NCBI RefSeq assembly: GCF_011405515.1
Contig: NZ_AP022671.1
Span: 3,844,001-3,908,000, forward strand
DNA from: Nitrospira sp. KM1
GTDB taxonomy: Bacteria; Nitrospirota; Nitrospiria; Nitrospirales; Nitrospiraceae
Direction: 5' to 3'
DNA: 64,000 nucleotides
Shown piece after piece: positions 45,431 through 54,361 of this stretch (its first letter is position 1; each line of letters starts with the position of its first letter). Below the pieces are notes generated by a model. That model ran no database searches and was not told the origin of the DNA. It saw nothing but the letters and a program-made list of their open reading frames with translations. The translations under genes and the position numbers were made by a program.

Positions 45431-45979
45431 ATGAGCGAGCAGGATGGTGTATACGCGGAGCCATTGCCGGCCTCTCCGTGGAGTGCCGCGTTCCGTCAAT
45501 ACGCCCAAGAACTGCAGCGGTTTCTGCTGCGCCGTATCGGATGTCCGGATACCGCAGCGGATCTCGTGCAGGAGACATTTCTCCGCGTCGCGCAACTGCC
45601 TCTCACGCCTCAACCCGATAATCCACGCGCCTTTCTGTTTCGCATCGCCTCCAATCTGGCGATAGACGAGCTGAGAAAAAACCAGGTTCGCAAGCCGTAT
45701 CAGGCGCCGCTCGAAGATGCCGAGCATGTGCCGAGTGCCGCTCCTACCGGCGAACAGGCGGTCTTCGACAAGCAGAGAATGGAACTGCTGCAACAGGCAC
45801 TTGATCAACTGCCGCCGCGCTGCCGCACGGTCTTTATCCTGCGCCGTATCGAAGGGTATAGCTATGAGGAAATCGCCTCGCGACTGGGACTCTCCGAGCG
45901 CATGGTTGCCAAGGAGATCAACCGCGCTCTGGCTCACTGTCAGGAGGTGTTGTTGAATAAGTTGACGGAGCTATCATGA
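45431..45979 (+). CDS. ECF sigma factor, FecI type (T9)
   Basis: 182 residues from ATG 45431; an earlier in-frame start at 45413 would lie in the promoter block. Region 2: CPDTAADLVQETFLRVAQ and LFRIASNLAIDELRKNQVRK; region 4: EGYSYEEIASRLGLSERMVA then KEINRALAHC. The recognition-helix end has AKEI in place of EKH, one of three departures (with T2 and T8). It joins fecR by an ATGA overlap at 45976. Confidence 0.92.
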   Translation: MSEQDGVYAEPLPASPWSAAFRQYAQELQRFLLRRIGCPDTAADLVQETFLRVAQLPLTPQPDNPRAFLFRIASNLAIDELRKNQVRKPYQAPLEDAEHVPSAAPTGEQAVFDKQRMELLQQALDQLPPRCRTVFILRRIEGYSYEEIASRLGLSERMVAKEINRALAHCQEVLLNKLTELS

Positions 45980-47043
45980 TCTCCGGGGACAGCCTCGGCG
46001 GCTGGTTCGTCACAAGAAGAAGGGGTATAGTCGGCTCTGCCATGACGGGTCAGGAACCAAAGGCCTATTCAGCGCCGAAGACAGAGGGCGCCCGCCTCCT
46101 GATGAAGGAGGCGACCGATTGGTTCGTGCGCTTGGGCGCCTCGGATGTCACGTCGCATGAGCGTGTGGAATTCGAACGGTGGCGTCTGCAAAGTCAAGCT
46201 CATGAACAGGCCTTCCGCGAAGTCACTTCGCTTTGGGATGAGTCGGAGCTCGAAGCCGCTGCTCTGCACACGAAAGCGGCTCTTGCCGAGATTCCGTACC
46301 GGCCCCGGCCGGGTCTGCGCGTCTCATGGGCATGGGGTTGGGGAGCAGCGGCGGCCATGCTTCTCTTGTGTCTCGGCTGGCTCGTGCACGACGCCATGTG
46401 GTTCAGATGGCAGGCGGATTTCATCACCGCGACGGCCGAACAACGGATGATCGAGCTTCCGGATCGTTCTACGGCGTTGCTCAATACCGGCAGCGCCATT
46501 GCGATCGACTTCAGCGGCGGAAGCCGGACCGTCCGCCTGCTGCGCGGTGAAGCGCTGTTCACGGTCCAGCCGGATGCGGGAAAGCCGTTCATCGTAAAGA
46601 GCGGAGCGGTAAACGCTCAGGCCGTGGGCACGGCATTCGCCGTACGGGCCAATGGTCATGATGTGGCCGTCACCGTCACGAGAGGTCTCGTGGACGTGTC
46701 GAGCGACCGGGCACCGGATTCGGCGGTGCGTCTCGAACAAGGGCAACAGGTATTCGCCGGCGATCAGGGAGTGGGCGCCGTCCATGCGGTCGACCTCTCA
46801 ATGGCCGTGGCATGGTCGCGCGGGCAGCTGGTGTTCGTGCGGACCGCTCTGTCCGATGTCCTGGAAGAAGTCAAGCGCTATTATCCCGGTTATGTATTGC
46901 TGTGGTCCTCCAAGGCGCAGCACGTGCCGGTCACCGGCATCTACAAGGTCTCTGATCCCGCTCGGATTCTGAATATTCTCGCAGAATCGCTCCACCTCGA
47001 ACTGACCCGCATGTCCGACCGCGTCATCGTCCTGCACGACTAA
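45976..47043 (+). CDS. FecR-type anti-sigma/sensor (T9)
   Basis: 355 residues from ATG 45976 in the ATGA overlap; Met-23 (46042) is an alternative start that would match other copies better in length. Anti-sigma domain about 43-90 (KEATDWFVRLGASDVT, FERWRLQS), membrane segment about 120-138, FecR domain starting ATAEQRMIELPDRSTALLNT, where the usual VGE is TAE, and end RMSDRVIVLHD. The C-terminal RYYPGYVLLWSSKAQHVPVT resembles T5 and T10. Confidence 0.92.
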   Translation: MISGDSLGGWFVTRRRGIVGSAMTGQEPKAYSAPKTEGARLLMKEATDWFVRLGASDVTSHERVEFERWRLQSQAHEQAFREVTSLWDESELEAAALHTKAALAEIPYRPRPGLRVSWAWGWGAAAAMLLLCLGWLVHDAMWFRWQADFITATAEQRMIELPDRSTALLNTGSAIAIDFSGGSRTVRLLRGEALFTVQPDAGKPFIVKSGAVNAQAVGTAFAVRANGHDVAVTVTRGLVDVSSDRAPDSAVRLEQGQQVFAGDQGVGAVHAVDLSMAVAWSRGQLVFVRTALSDVLEEVKRYYPGYVLLWSSKAQHVPVTGIYKVSDPARILNILAESLHLELTRMSDRVIVLHD

Positions 47044-47128
47044 TTCTGAACAAGCTTCGTTGTTTTTACGTCGGAAGAGCACCGGTGTTCATGCCCGCTC
47101 CTCTATCCGAAACCTTTTTCGGCGAGGA

Positions 47129-47174
47129 GAGGGGGGACAATGTTTCGCCGTGATCCGTCCTAGGTGGGTGAGAG
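47129..47174 (+). promoter_or_regulatory. Receptor leader block shared by T9 and T1
   Basis: GAGGGGGG, CGTCC at 47156, GGGTGAGAG at 47166-47174, the same words and order as 1415-1462. Candidate sigma-dependent promoter plus a conserved mRNA leader for the receptor at 47205. Confidence 0.4.
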
Positions 47175-47204
47175 ACGTGAACAATCTGCAAAAGGAGAAC
47201 GGAC

Positions 47205-49763
47205 ATGGTCGGTCGGGCAGTGGGAGTTTTGCGGTCAAAGTTGGGAATGTGCGCGGTGCTGTGCGTGGGGATCGTCCTTTTTGCGACGGCTCACAGTCGG
47301 CAGGCTGTTGCGGCCGAGGTCAATTCACGTAACACGGTTCAACAATTCGACATTCCCTCCCAGCCTCTCAGCGGCGCCCTCAAGGATTTCGCCCTTGCGG
47401 CTGGATTGCAGCTGAGCTTTAACGACGATCTTGCAGCAGGAAGAGTCTCCCCAGATGTAAGGGGCAGCTACACAAATGAACAGGCGCTGCAATTGCTGCT
47501 TGCAGGAAGCGGGCTTACCTACAGGTTCAGCGGCGGCGACACCGTGATTGTAGAGCGCGACTCCTCGTCCGGCATCGTGCCGGGAATGGTGGGTGCGGGA
47601 GCCGCGGGTGCGGCGGCAGGAGCTGCGGCTGGAATGACTGCCACGGTCCAGAAGCCGGTCAAGGTGCCGGAGATCATGGTCAAAGACGTGAAAGAGCGTG
47701 ATAACGATACGAAATCCTATGTCGCGGAGGAAGCCAATACCGCGACCCGAACCGATACGCCCATCAAGGATGTGCCGCAGTCCATACAAGTCATCACGAG
47801 GAAAGTCATCGAGGAACAGCGCACGTTCAGGTTGCAAAATACGCTGGAGAATATTTCGGGTATCAATGCAACGGAATCAGGTGCGTCACTCTACGACTCT
47901 CTCATCATTCGAGGGTTTACGGCTACCGACCGGAGTTATTTCCGGAACGGGCTGATCGATCCGTTCGCGCAGTTTACGGCTTCCGACACATACAATATCA
48001 GGCGCATCGAAGTGCTCAAGGGTCCCGCCTCGGTGCTGTATGGGCAGGGTGATCCGGGCGGTGTGATCAATCTCGTGACGAACAGGCCGTTGCCGAATGC
48101 GGCCTATATGGCCAACGTGACGCTGGGCAATTTCAATTTCTATCGGTCTGAACTCGACGCGACCGGACCGCTCAATGCGAGCAAGACGGTGATGTATCGC
48201 CTCAATGTGGCCGGGCAAAAGGCACATAGCTTCATCGACTATGCGAACCGAGACCTTGCGGCGATCGCACCGGCCGTCACGTGGCTCATGGGCTCGCGTA
48301 CGACATTGACCGTGGAAGCCGACTATCTGCGTCGCTGGAGCAACGATCCGTACGGACTTCCGGCCCAAGGCAGCTATCTTCCCAACATCAACGGTCCCAT
48401 CCCGAGAGAGCGGTCGGTCACGCTTGGCCCGTTCAGTACGTTCAATCGGACCTCGTACCGTGTCGGCTACGACCTGACGCATCAATTCAACAACGACTGG
48501 TCGATCCGCAACGCCTATCGGCATACGATCGCCGAAGATGATCGCAACAATCTGTACGCCAGCGGCACCACTCTCGATCCGGATGAACGGACGCTTCAAC
48601 GGTTTCAGGTCTTGCAGCCGGCTGTGAACCGGAGACACGCGCACTCCATGATCACGAACCTCGTGGGACACCTGCGCTTTCTGGAAATGGACCACACGCT
48701 TTTGACCGGCTTCGAATTACGGCAGGAAAAGGTCGACCAATTCCAATTTCAGTTCGACGCCGCGCCCCCGCTGGACCTGTTCGCTCCGAACTATGGGCTT
48801 CCGCCGCTGCCGTTTACCAATCCGCCGAGTTCATTGACCGGCGATACCCAGACTGCCGGGTTTTATGCGCAAGATCAGATAACGATCTTGCCGCAACTCA
48901 AGTTGTTGGCGGGCCTGCGATTCGACTATGTGCATCAAAGCACCAATAACAGCCCTGGCGGAACACAACCGGACCAGAAGGCCGACAACAACGCCGTCAG
49001 TCCAAGGGTCGGTGTCGTGTATAGCCCCATCGAGCCATGGTCGTTGTATGCGTCCTGGACCCGGGGGTTTCAGCCGAATTCTCCGTCGAACTTCAACCCG
49101 AACGGCGATCTGTTTAAACCGGAGCGATCCACGCAATACGAAATCGGGACCAAGTATTTCTTTCTGGACAACCGCGTGTCGGCCACCCTCGCCTGGTACC
49201 ATCTGACCCGTGAGAATCTGCTTACCCCCAGCCCGGACCCCGCACAGGCGGTGCAGGGCTTCTCCGTACAGACCGGCGAGCAACGCAGTCAGGGTATTGA
49301 ATTGGATGTGACCGCGCAGCTGACCTCGGGGTGGAACGTGATTGCGAGCTATGCCTATACGGATGCGGAAGTGACGAAGGACAATACGCCGGCGCTGGTG
49401 AACCAGCGTCTTTCCAACGTTCCCTACAATAAGATGACGCTCTGGTCGACGTATTACTTTCAAGAGGGTGCGTTGAAAGGCTTTGGAGCGGGAGGAGGAA
49501 TATTTGCCTATACCGGACGCAATGCGACCATCTTCGATCCCACGCTCCCTGAGATTCCCGGCTATGTCAGGGCCGACGGAGCGCTGTATTACAATCACGA
49601 ACTGCAGCCAGGAAATTGGCTGGGAGCAAAGATGCTGAATATTGCGGTGAACATGCGCAACTTGCTCGATCAGCGGTATGTGGCCACTTCGTACAACGGC
49701 TCGAACCAATTTTTCTTCGGCGAACCGCGCACTGTATTGGCGACTGTCGGCTTGAGGTTCTGA
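47205..49763 (+). CDS. TonB-dependent siderophore receptor with STN domain (T9)
   Basis: 852 residues from ATG 47205 (AAAAGGAG 7 bases upstream). Signal peptide with core VLRSKLGMCAVLCVGIVLFA; STN FDIPSQPLSGALKDFALAAG; longest Ala/Gly linker (MVGAGAAGAAAGAAAGM); TonB box KVPEIMVKDV. Plug loop GINATESGASLYDSLIIRGF and FRNGLIDPFAQFTASDTYN are its own. Ends VGLRF. It has higher GC at third codon positions by eye than T6 and T10. Confidence 0.95.
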   Translation: MVGRAVGVLRSKLGMCAVLCVGIVLFATAHSRQAVAAEVNSRNTVQQFDIPSQPLSGALKDFALAAGLQLSFNDDLAAGRVSPDVRGSYTNEQALQLLLAGSGLTYRFSGGDTVIVERDSSSGIVPGMVGAGAAGAAAGAAAGMTATVQKPVKVPEIMVKDVKERDNDTKSYVAEEANTATRTDTPIKDVPQSIQVITRKVIEEQRTFRLQNTLENISGINATESGASLYDSLIIRGFTATDRSYFRNGLIDPFAQFTASDTYNIRRIEVLKGPASVLYGQGDPGGVINLVTNRPLPNAAYMANVTLGNFNFYRSELDATGPLNASKTVMYRLNVAGQKAHSFIDYANRDLAAIAPAVTWLMGSRTTLTVEADYLRRWSNDPYGLPAQGSYLPNINGPIPRERSVTLGPFSTFNRTSYRVGYDLTHQFNNDWSIRNAYRHTIAEDDRNNLYASGTTLDPDERTLQRFQVLQPAVNRRHAHSMITNLVGHLRFLEMDHTLLTGFELRQEKVDQFQFQFDAAPPLDLFAPNYGLPPLPFTNPPSSLTGDTQTAGFYAQDQITILPQLKLLAGLRFDYVHQSTNNSPGGTQPDQKADNNAVSPRVGVVYSPIEPWSLYASWTRGFQPNSPSNFNPNGDLFKPERSTQYEIGTKYFFLDNRVSATLAWYHLTRENLLTPSPDPAQAVQGFSVQTGEQRSQGIELDVTAQLTSGWNVIASYAYTDAEVTKDNTPALVNQRLSNVPYNKMTLWSTYYFQEGALKGFGAGGGIFAYTGRNATIFDPTLPEIPGYVRADGALYYNHELQPGNWLGAKMLNIAVNMRNLLDQRYVATSYNGSNQFFFGEPRTVLATVGLRF

Positions 49764-49857
49764 GCGGCACGGACTCAGACCGATCGGTTTGCGATGGCTG
49801 ATTGTATGGCGAACGGTACCAGTTGAGTGAAAGTTCCGGACCGGGCTGGTGCCTGAC

Positions 49858-49905
49858 AATTCCGGAAACTGAACATTCCCTCCGCGCGGCTCTTTGTGCT
49901 AGCGT
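49858..49905 (+). promoter_or_regulatory. Shared sigma-gene promoter block (T10)
   Basis: ATTCCGGAAACTGAACATTC with GAACAT at 49871-49876 and TAGCGT at 49900-49905 (29 bp). It excludes the upstream start at 49896. Confidence 0.65.
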
Positions 49906-49946
49906 CGGCCTTCTTTGAACGGGATCGTGACGGAAGGCATGGGCCG

Positions 49947-50468
49947 ATGACGTTGTCGTTTGCGCATATCGAAAGCCTCTTTCATCAGTACCGTGACGAG
50001 CTGATGCGCCGATTGACCACCATGGTACATTCGCGCGACGCTGCGGCCGATCTGGTCCAGGAAACGTATCTACGGCTTGTCCGCTTGGCCGATACCCAAT
50101 CAGTCGAGCAGCCCAGAGCCTTGCTCCATCGAATTGCGACGAACCTGGCCATCGATCACATCAGAGCCAACCGCAGCGGACTGACGGCGCCGGAACCCTT
50201 GGAAGCCGCGCTGGAATATCCCTGTCCGCTTCCCTCCCAGGAACGGGTGCTGATCGGGAAAGAACGGCTCCGGGAATTCATCGGTGTCATCGAAGGGCTT
50301 CCTCCTCGCACGAAGGAAGCGTTCTTGCTCTATCGCGTCTACGGGTATTCGTACCGTGAAATCGCTCAGCGGATGGAGATTTCGCTTAGCGGCGTGGACA
50401 AACACATCAGGCGTGCGATCGAGCAAACCTGTGCTTCTCTCGACTCGCCCGACAACGAAGACGAGTGA
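49947..50468 (+). CDS. ECF sigma factor, FecI type (T10)
   Basis: 173 residues from ATG 49947; the open frame begins at 49896, which would be inside the promoter block. Region 2: SRDAAADLVQETYLRLVR and LLHRIATNLAIDHIRANR; region 4: YGYSYREIAQRMEISLSGVD then KHIRRAIEQTC. The Cys usually at the start of region 2 (GC before the Asp/Ala run) is Ser here. A 76-bp gap precedes fecR. Confidence 0.92.
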   Translation: MTLSFAHIESLFHQYRDELMRRLTTMVHSRDAAADLVQETYLRLVRLADTQSVEQPRALLHRIATNLAIDHIRANRSGLTAPEPLEAALEYPCPLPSQERVLIGKERLREFIGVIEGLPPRTKEAFLLYRVYGYSYREIAQRMEISLSGVDKHIRRAIEQTCASLDSPDNEDE

Positions 50469-50544
50469 GAATATTGGCGTGTCAACTCGTCACACTATAT
50501 ACTGGCCCTCCTTGTTGAAGCCTCTCAAGCGTTCGAGGGACCCT

Positions 50545-51540
50545 ATGCAGTCTCCGGAGAATCGCGAATACCGGGTGCCTTCGAAACCGGAACAACGCCT
50601 GATTCGCGAGGAAGCCATCGGATGGCTCGCGCGCCTGAGCGATCGGGAGGCCACTCCCGAAGACCGCCAGGCCTTCGAGCAATGGCAATCCCAAAGCCCG
50701 ACACATGCGACTGCCTATAAAAAAATTTCGCACGTATGGCGTGATCCTCAATTGGATCAGGCCGCTCTAGAGGTAGCGCAAGCGGAAAGGGCACTCGATC
50801 ATCAACATGTCTCGCCGTGGCGCCAGCGGCGCCAGATATATGCCATGGCGGCTTGTCTTGTCGTACTGCTCCTTGGGGCCATGTATTTCGATCTCGTGAC
50901 GACCCTGCGGGCCGATCAACAGACGGCGGTCGGTGAACGCCGGACTGTGCGGTTGCCGGATCAGTCACTGGTCACGCTGAATACACAGACAGCGATTGCG
51001 ATGGATTTCAGCGGAAAGGCACGCCGCGTGCGCGTGCTGAAAGGCGAAGCGTTTTTTCAGGTTCAGCATGATCCGAATCGTCCCTTCATCGTTGAAGGCG
51101 GGGAGACGGCGACCCGGGCCGTCGGCACCGAGTTCGTGGTCCGTCATGGACAGGGTTCCGACCGTGTCACCGTCGTCGAGGGTGTCGTCGAAGTCACTTC
51201 TCACGTCAGCGACAGCGTCTCGAAAGAGCGACTGGTCGCGGGAAACATGATCGAAAGTGACGGCGGACGATTAGGGCAGGTGAAGCCGGTCGATGCTTCC
51301 CTAGCCTCGGCATGGTTGCAGGGTCTGTTGATCGTCGACGACATCCCTCTGTCTGATGTCGTCGAGGAAATCAAACGCTATTATCCGGGCACGATCGTGT
51401 TGTGGAATCGCGAGATCGGTGCCCGGCACGTAACCGGAACCTACAAATTGGATGATCCCTCGAAGATTCTGTATCATCTCACCAAGACTTTTCCCCTCCG
51501 CACGGCCAACCTGGCCGATCGCGTCGTGATTCTTTTTTGA
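50545..51540 (+). CDS. FecR-type anti-sigma/sensor (T10)
   Basis: 331 residues from ATG 50545 (CGAGGGA 5 bases upstream); the much longer open frame from 50284 overlaps the sigma gene in another frame and is not protein-like. Anti-sigma domain about 21-66 (REEAIGWLARLSDREATP, FEQWQSQS), membrane segment about 98-114, FecR domain VGERRTVRLPDQSLVTLNTQ, end NLADRVVILF. The gap upstream contains CGTCACACTATATACT, a possible separate promoter. Confidence 0.92.
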   Translation: MQSPENREYRVPSKPEQRLIREEAIGWLARLSDREATPEDRQAFEQWQSQSPTHATAYKKISHVWRDPQLDQAALEVAQAERALDHQHVSPWRQRRQIYAMAACLVVLLLGAMYFDLVTTLRADQQTAVGERRTVRLPDQSLVTLNTQTAIAMDFSGKARRVRVLKGEAFFQVQHDPNRPFIVEGGETATRAVGTEFVVRHGQGSDRVTVVEGVVEVTSHVSDSVSKERLVAGNMIESDGGRLGQVKPVDASLASAWLQGLLIVDDIPLSDVVEEIKRYYPGTIVLWNREIGARHVTGTYKLDDPSKILYHLTKTFPLRTANLADRVVILF

Positions 51541-51638
51541 GCCTCAAAGAATAATTTTCTTCACCGGTTCCAAACCAGGTGCGAAAACCCGGGCCTCTTT
51601 CCGTCTACTGACACAGGGAACGGACAAGGAGGCGGTGG

Positions 51639-54224
51639 ATGCTTACGATCGGACGATGCGGGATTGCAAAACAGGCTTTTCAAAAACTGGCAATGGGAGT
51701 TGGTTTCTTCCTGGTAGTGGCCAGCGGCCCGCTGATCGGCAGCAGTCTGGCTCAGGAGGGGGGCGCAGAGCTGAAAAACGACACGGCGATTGATTTTCAC
51801 ATCCCCCCGCAACCCTTGGGTTCGGCGCTGAATGCGTTCGCCGTGGCAAGCGGCTGGCAGATCAGCGCATCGAGCGAATTGACGAAAGGGACTGATTCCG
51901 CCGGTGTTGTCGGCAACTATTCGCGTGAGCAAGGTTTGCATAACTTATTGTCCGGAACAGGTCTCACCTATCGGATGGATGGCCAGCAGATGGTTACGAT
52001 TGAACGGGATGCATCGTCCGGTGTCGTGCCGGGAATGATGGGTGCGGCAGGCGCTGGGGCAGCGGCCGGAGCAGTGGCGGCTGAAAATGCGGACGGTGCA
52101 GTAATGCAAAATCCTCAAAAGCCGGTCAAGGTTCCCGAGATTATGGTGAAGGACGTGAAACAGCGTGACGACGATACGAAGTCGTATGTGGTCGAAGAAG
52201 CGAACGCGGCAACCAGAACTGACACGCCAGTAAGAGATGTTCCGCAGTCGATTCAAGTGATTACACGCAAAGTGCTTGAAGAGCAGCGGGTGTTTCGAGT
52301 CCCAGATGTGCTGCAAAATATTGCCGGAGTGAACCCCAACAGTAACCCATCCGGCATATTTGACAGCGTGTTAGTTCGCGGTTTCCTGCTCTCGAATCGA
52401 AACTTTTATCGCAATGGGCTGTTCGATGGAACAGCCGGACAATTGGGGTCAGATACCTATAATATGCAACGCATCGAGATGCTCAAAGGTCCGTCAGCTG
52501 TCCTGTATGGACAGGGAGATCCCGGCGGGATTCTTAACATCGTGACCCGCAAACCGATGCCGAATCCCTCCTATGCCGGTAACGTGACGCTTGGGAATTT
52601 CAATTTCTATCGGTCAGAGATCGACGCCACCGGCCCGTTGAATGCCAGTAAAACGCTCATGTATCGCCTGGATGTTGTGGGTCAGAAAGCGAACACTTTT
52701 ATCGATTACGTTAGTCAGGATCTCGTTGGGATCGCACCGACGGTCACGTGGCTGATGGGTTCACGCACGACCCTGACTGTCGAAGCCGATTATCTAAAAC
52801 GGTGGAGTAACAATGTGAATGGGGTGCCGGCACAAGGATCGGTGCTCCCCAATATCAATGGAGAGCTCCCTCGGAATCTCTATGTGGGGCTGGGAGATTT
52901 CGACAAGAATAATCGAACCTCCTATCGCATTAGCTATGATCTGACGCATCAATTCAACAATACTTGGTCCATCCGCAATGCCTATCGCTATTCCCAGCTT
53001 GAATACGATCAGTTGACGGCATCGCCAGGAACTCTATCAGTAATAAACCAGCGCATATTGACCCGTTCTGGCTCGAACAATGCCTCAGGGCTTGCTCGTG
53101 AACATCATCACGACATGATTACGAACCTTGTCGGGCATTTTCGCATCTTTGAGATGGACCATACCTTATTAACCGGGGTGGAATTTCGGCAAGATATGGT
53201 TGATCCATGGGTGCGCACGAGTAATAGCGTCGCTCCGATTGATCTGTTTGCCCCTAATTATTCATTCGGACTTGGTACGGTTACAGGAACATCCTCCTTT
53301 AAAGGAGATACAAAGAACGCTGGTCTTTATCTGCAGGACCAAATCGCTCTTTTACCCAATCTCAAATTTATGGGAGGGTTTCGATTCGACTACATTCATC
53401 AAATGCAGAATCTAAACTGGCAGGCAGGTAGTCCCCAGCAGACATCTGACGATACCGGCATAAGCCCTCGCCTAGGCCTTGTTTACCAACCGATTGAACC
53501 CGTGTCCCTTTATACTTCTTGGATGCGAGGATTCTCAGCGAATGCACCGGGCTCGTTCAATCCGACAGGTGAACTATTTAAGCCAGAACGGTCGACCCAA
53601 TATGAGATTGGAGTCAAGACATTTTTCTTGGAGAATCGAGTATCCACCACGCTCGCTTGGTACCATTTAACGCGTGAAAATCTGGTTACACCTGATCCGG
53701 ATCCTGCTCGTGCCTTACAGGGCTTTTCGGTACAAACCGGCGAGCAGCGGAGTCAAGGAATTGAATTGGATGTCACGGCCAGTTTAATTGCTGGCTGGAA
53801 TATCATTGCTAGCTATGCCTATACCGATGCCGAGGTGACTCAAGACAACAATCCAGCTCTGCTGCACAAGCGTTTAGCAAATGTCCCCTATAACAAGGCA
53901 ACAATCTGGTCCACTTACCATTTTCAGGAGGGGGCTTTGAAGGGATTCGGTCTTGGTGGTGGCGTGTATGGCTACACGAGACGGAATTCCTCGATCTTTG
54001 GACCACAAGTCAATGATCCTGGGTACGTGCGCGTGGATACAGCGCTATATTACGACCATGACTTGCCGCAAGGTAATTGGTTGGGAGCCAAAGTGTTGAA
54101 CATGGCGGTGAATCTTCGCAATTTGTTAGATCAGCGATATATCGTGCAGTCTAGCAATAGTACTACGGCCTTTCAGTTTGCCGAACCACGGACGATATTA
54201 GCCACGGTGGGATTGCAGTTTTGA
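51639..54224 (+). CDS. TonB-dependent siderophore receptor with STN domain (T10)
   Basis: 861 residues from ATG 51639 (AAGGAGG 7 to 8 bases upstream). Signal peptide core MGVGFFLVVASGPLIGSSLA; STN FHIPPQPLGSALNAFAVASG; linker MMGAAGAGAAAGAVAAENAD; TonB box KVPEIMVKDV. Plug loop GVNPNSNPSGIFDSVLVRGF and FYRNGLFDGTAGQLGSDTYN place it nearest T6. An A/T tract (51546-51558) and CGTC (51602) are upstream but 56 bp apart rather than 42. Ends VGLQF, the only copy with Gln before the terminal Phe. Confidence 0.95.
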   Translation: MLTIGRCGIAKQAFQKLAMGVGFFLVVASGPLIGSSLAQEGGAELKNDTAIDFHIPPQPLGSALNAFAVASGWQISASSELTKGTDSAGVVGNYSREQGLHNLLSGTGLTYRMDGQQMVTIERDASSGVVPGMMGAAGAGAAAGAVAAENADGAVMQNPQKPVKVPEIMVKDVKQRDDDTKSYVVEEANAATRTDTPVRDVPQSIQVITRKVLEEQRVFRVPDVLQNIAGVNPNSNPSGIFDSVLVRGFLLSNRNFYRNGLFDGTAGQLGSDTYNMQRIEMLKGPSAVLYGQGDPGGILNIVTRKPMPNPSYAGNVTLGNFNFYRSEIDATGPLNASKTLMYRLDVVGQKANTFIDYVSQDLVGIAPTVTWLMGSRTTLTVEADYLKRWSNNVNGVPAQGSVLPNINGELPRNLYVGLGDFDKNNRTSYRISYDLTHQFNNTWSIRNAYRYSQLEYDQLTASPGTLSVINQRILTRSGSNNASGLAREHHHDMITNLVGHFRIFEMDHTLLTGVEFRQDMVDPWVRTSNSVAPIDLFAPNYSFGLGTVTGTSSFKGDTKNAGLYLQDQIALLPNLKFMGGFRFDYIHQMQNLNWQAGSPQQTSDDTGISPRLGLVYQPIEPVSLYTSWMRGFSANAPGSFNPTGELFKPERSTQYEIGVKTFFLENRVSTTLAWYHLTRENLVTPDPDPARALQGFSVQTGEQRSQGIELDVTASLIAGWNIIASYAYTDAEVTQDNNPALLHKRLANVPYNKATIWSTYHFQEGALKGFGLGGGVYGYTRRNSSIFGPQVNDPGYVRVDTALYYDHDLPQGNWLGAKVLNMAVNLRNLLDQRYIVQSSNSTTAFQFAEPRTILATVGLQF

Positions 54225-54361
54225 CCATTTATGGAGAAGATGACGTCCTGGGACAGGTAGTGGTCATGTGATAAACAACGCCGGAATCAAGGCAATGTCT
54301 ACATAAGAAGTGGCGATAGATAAACGACAAGATTTTCCGATTGATATCATGGGCGCCATCG

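Noticed and set aside
48831-49859. Long - strand open frame (342 codons) opposite the T9 receptor end
   Set aside because: Antisense to a conserved receptor and continuing into the T10 promoter block; similar mirror frames occur opposite other receptors, so it is a by-product of their codon use.
50284-50544. Extended N-terminus of the T10 fecR frame
   Set aside because: Overlaps the sigma gene in another frame, and the translation (RKRSCSIASTGIRTV) is not protein-like. ATG 50545 with CGAGGGA upstream fits the family.
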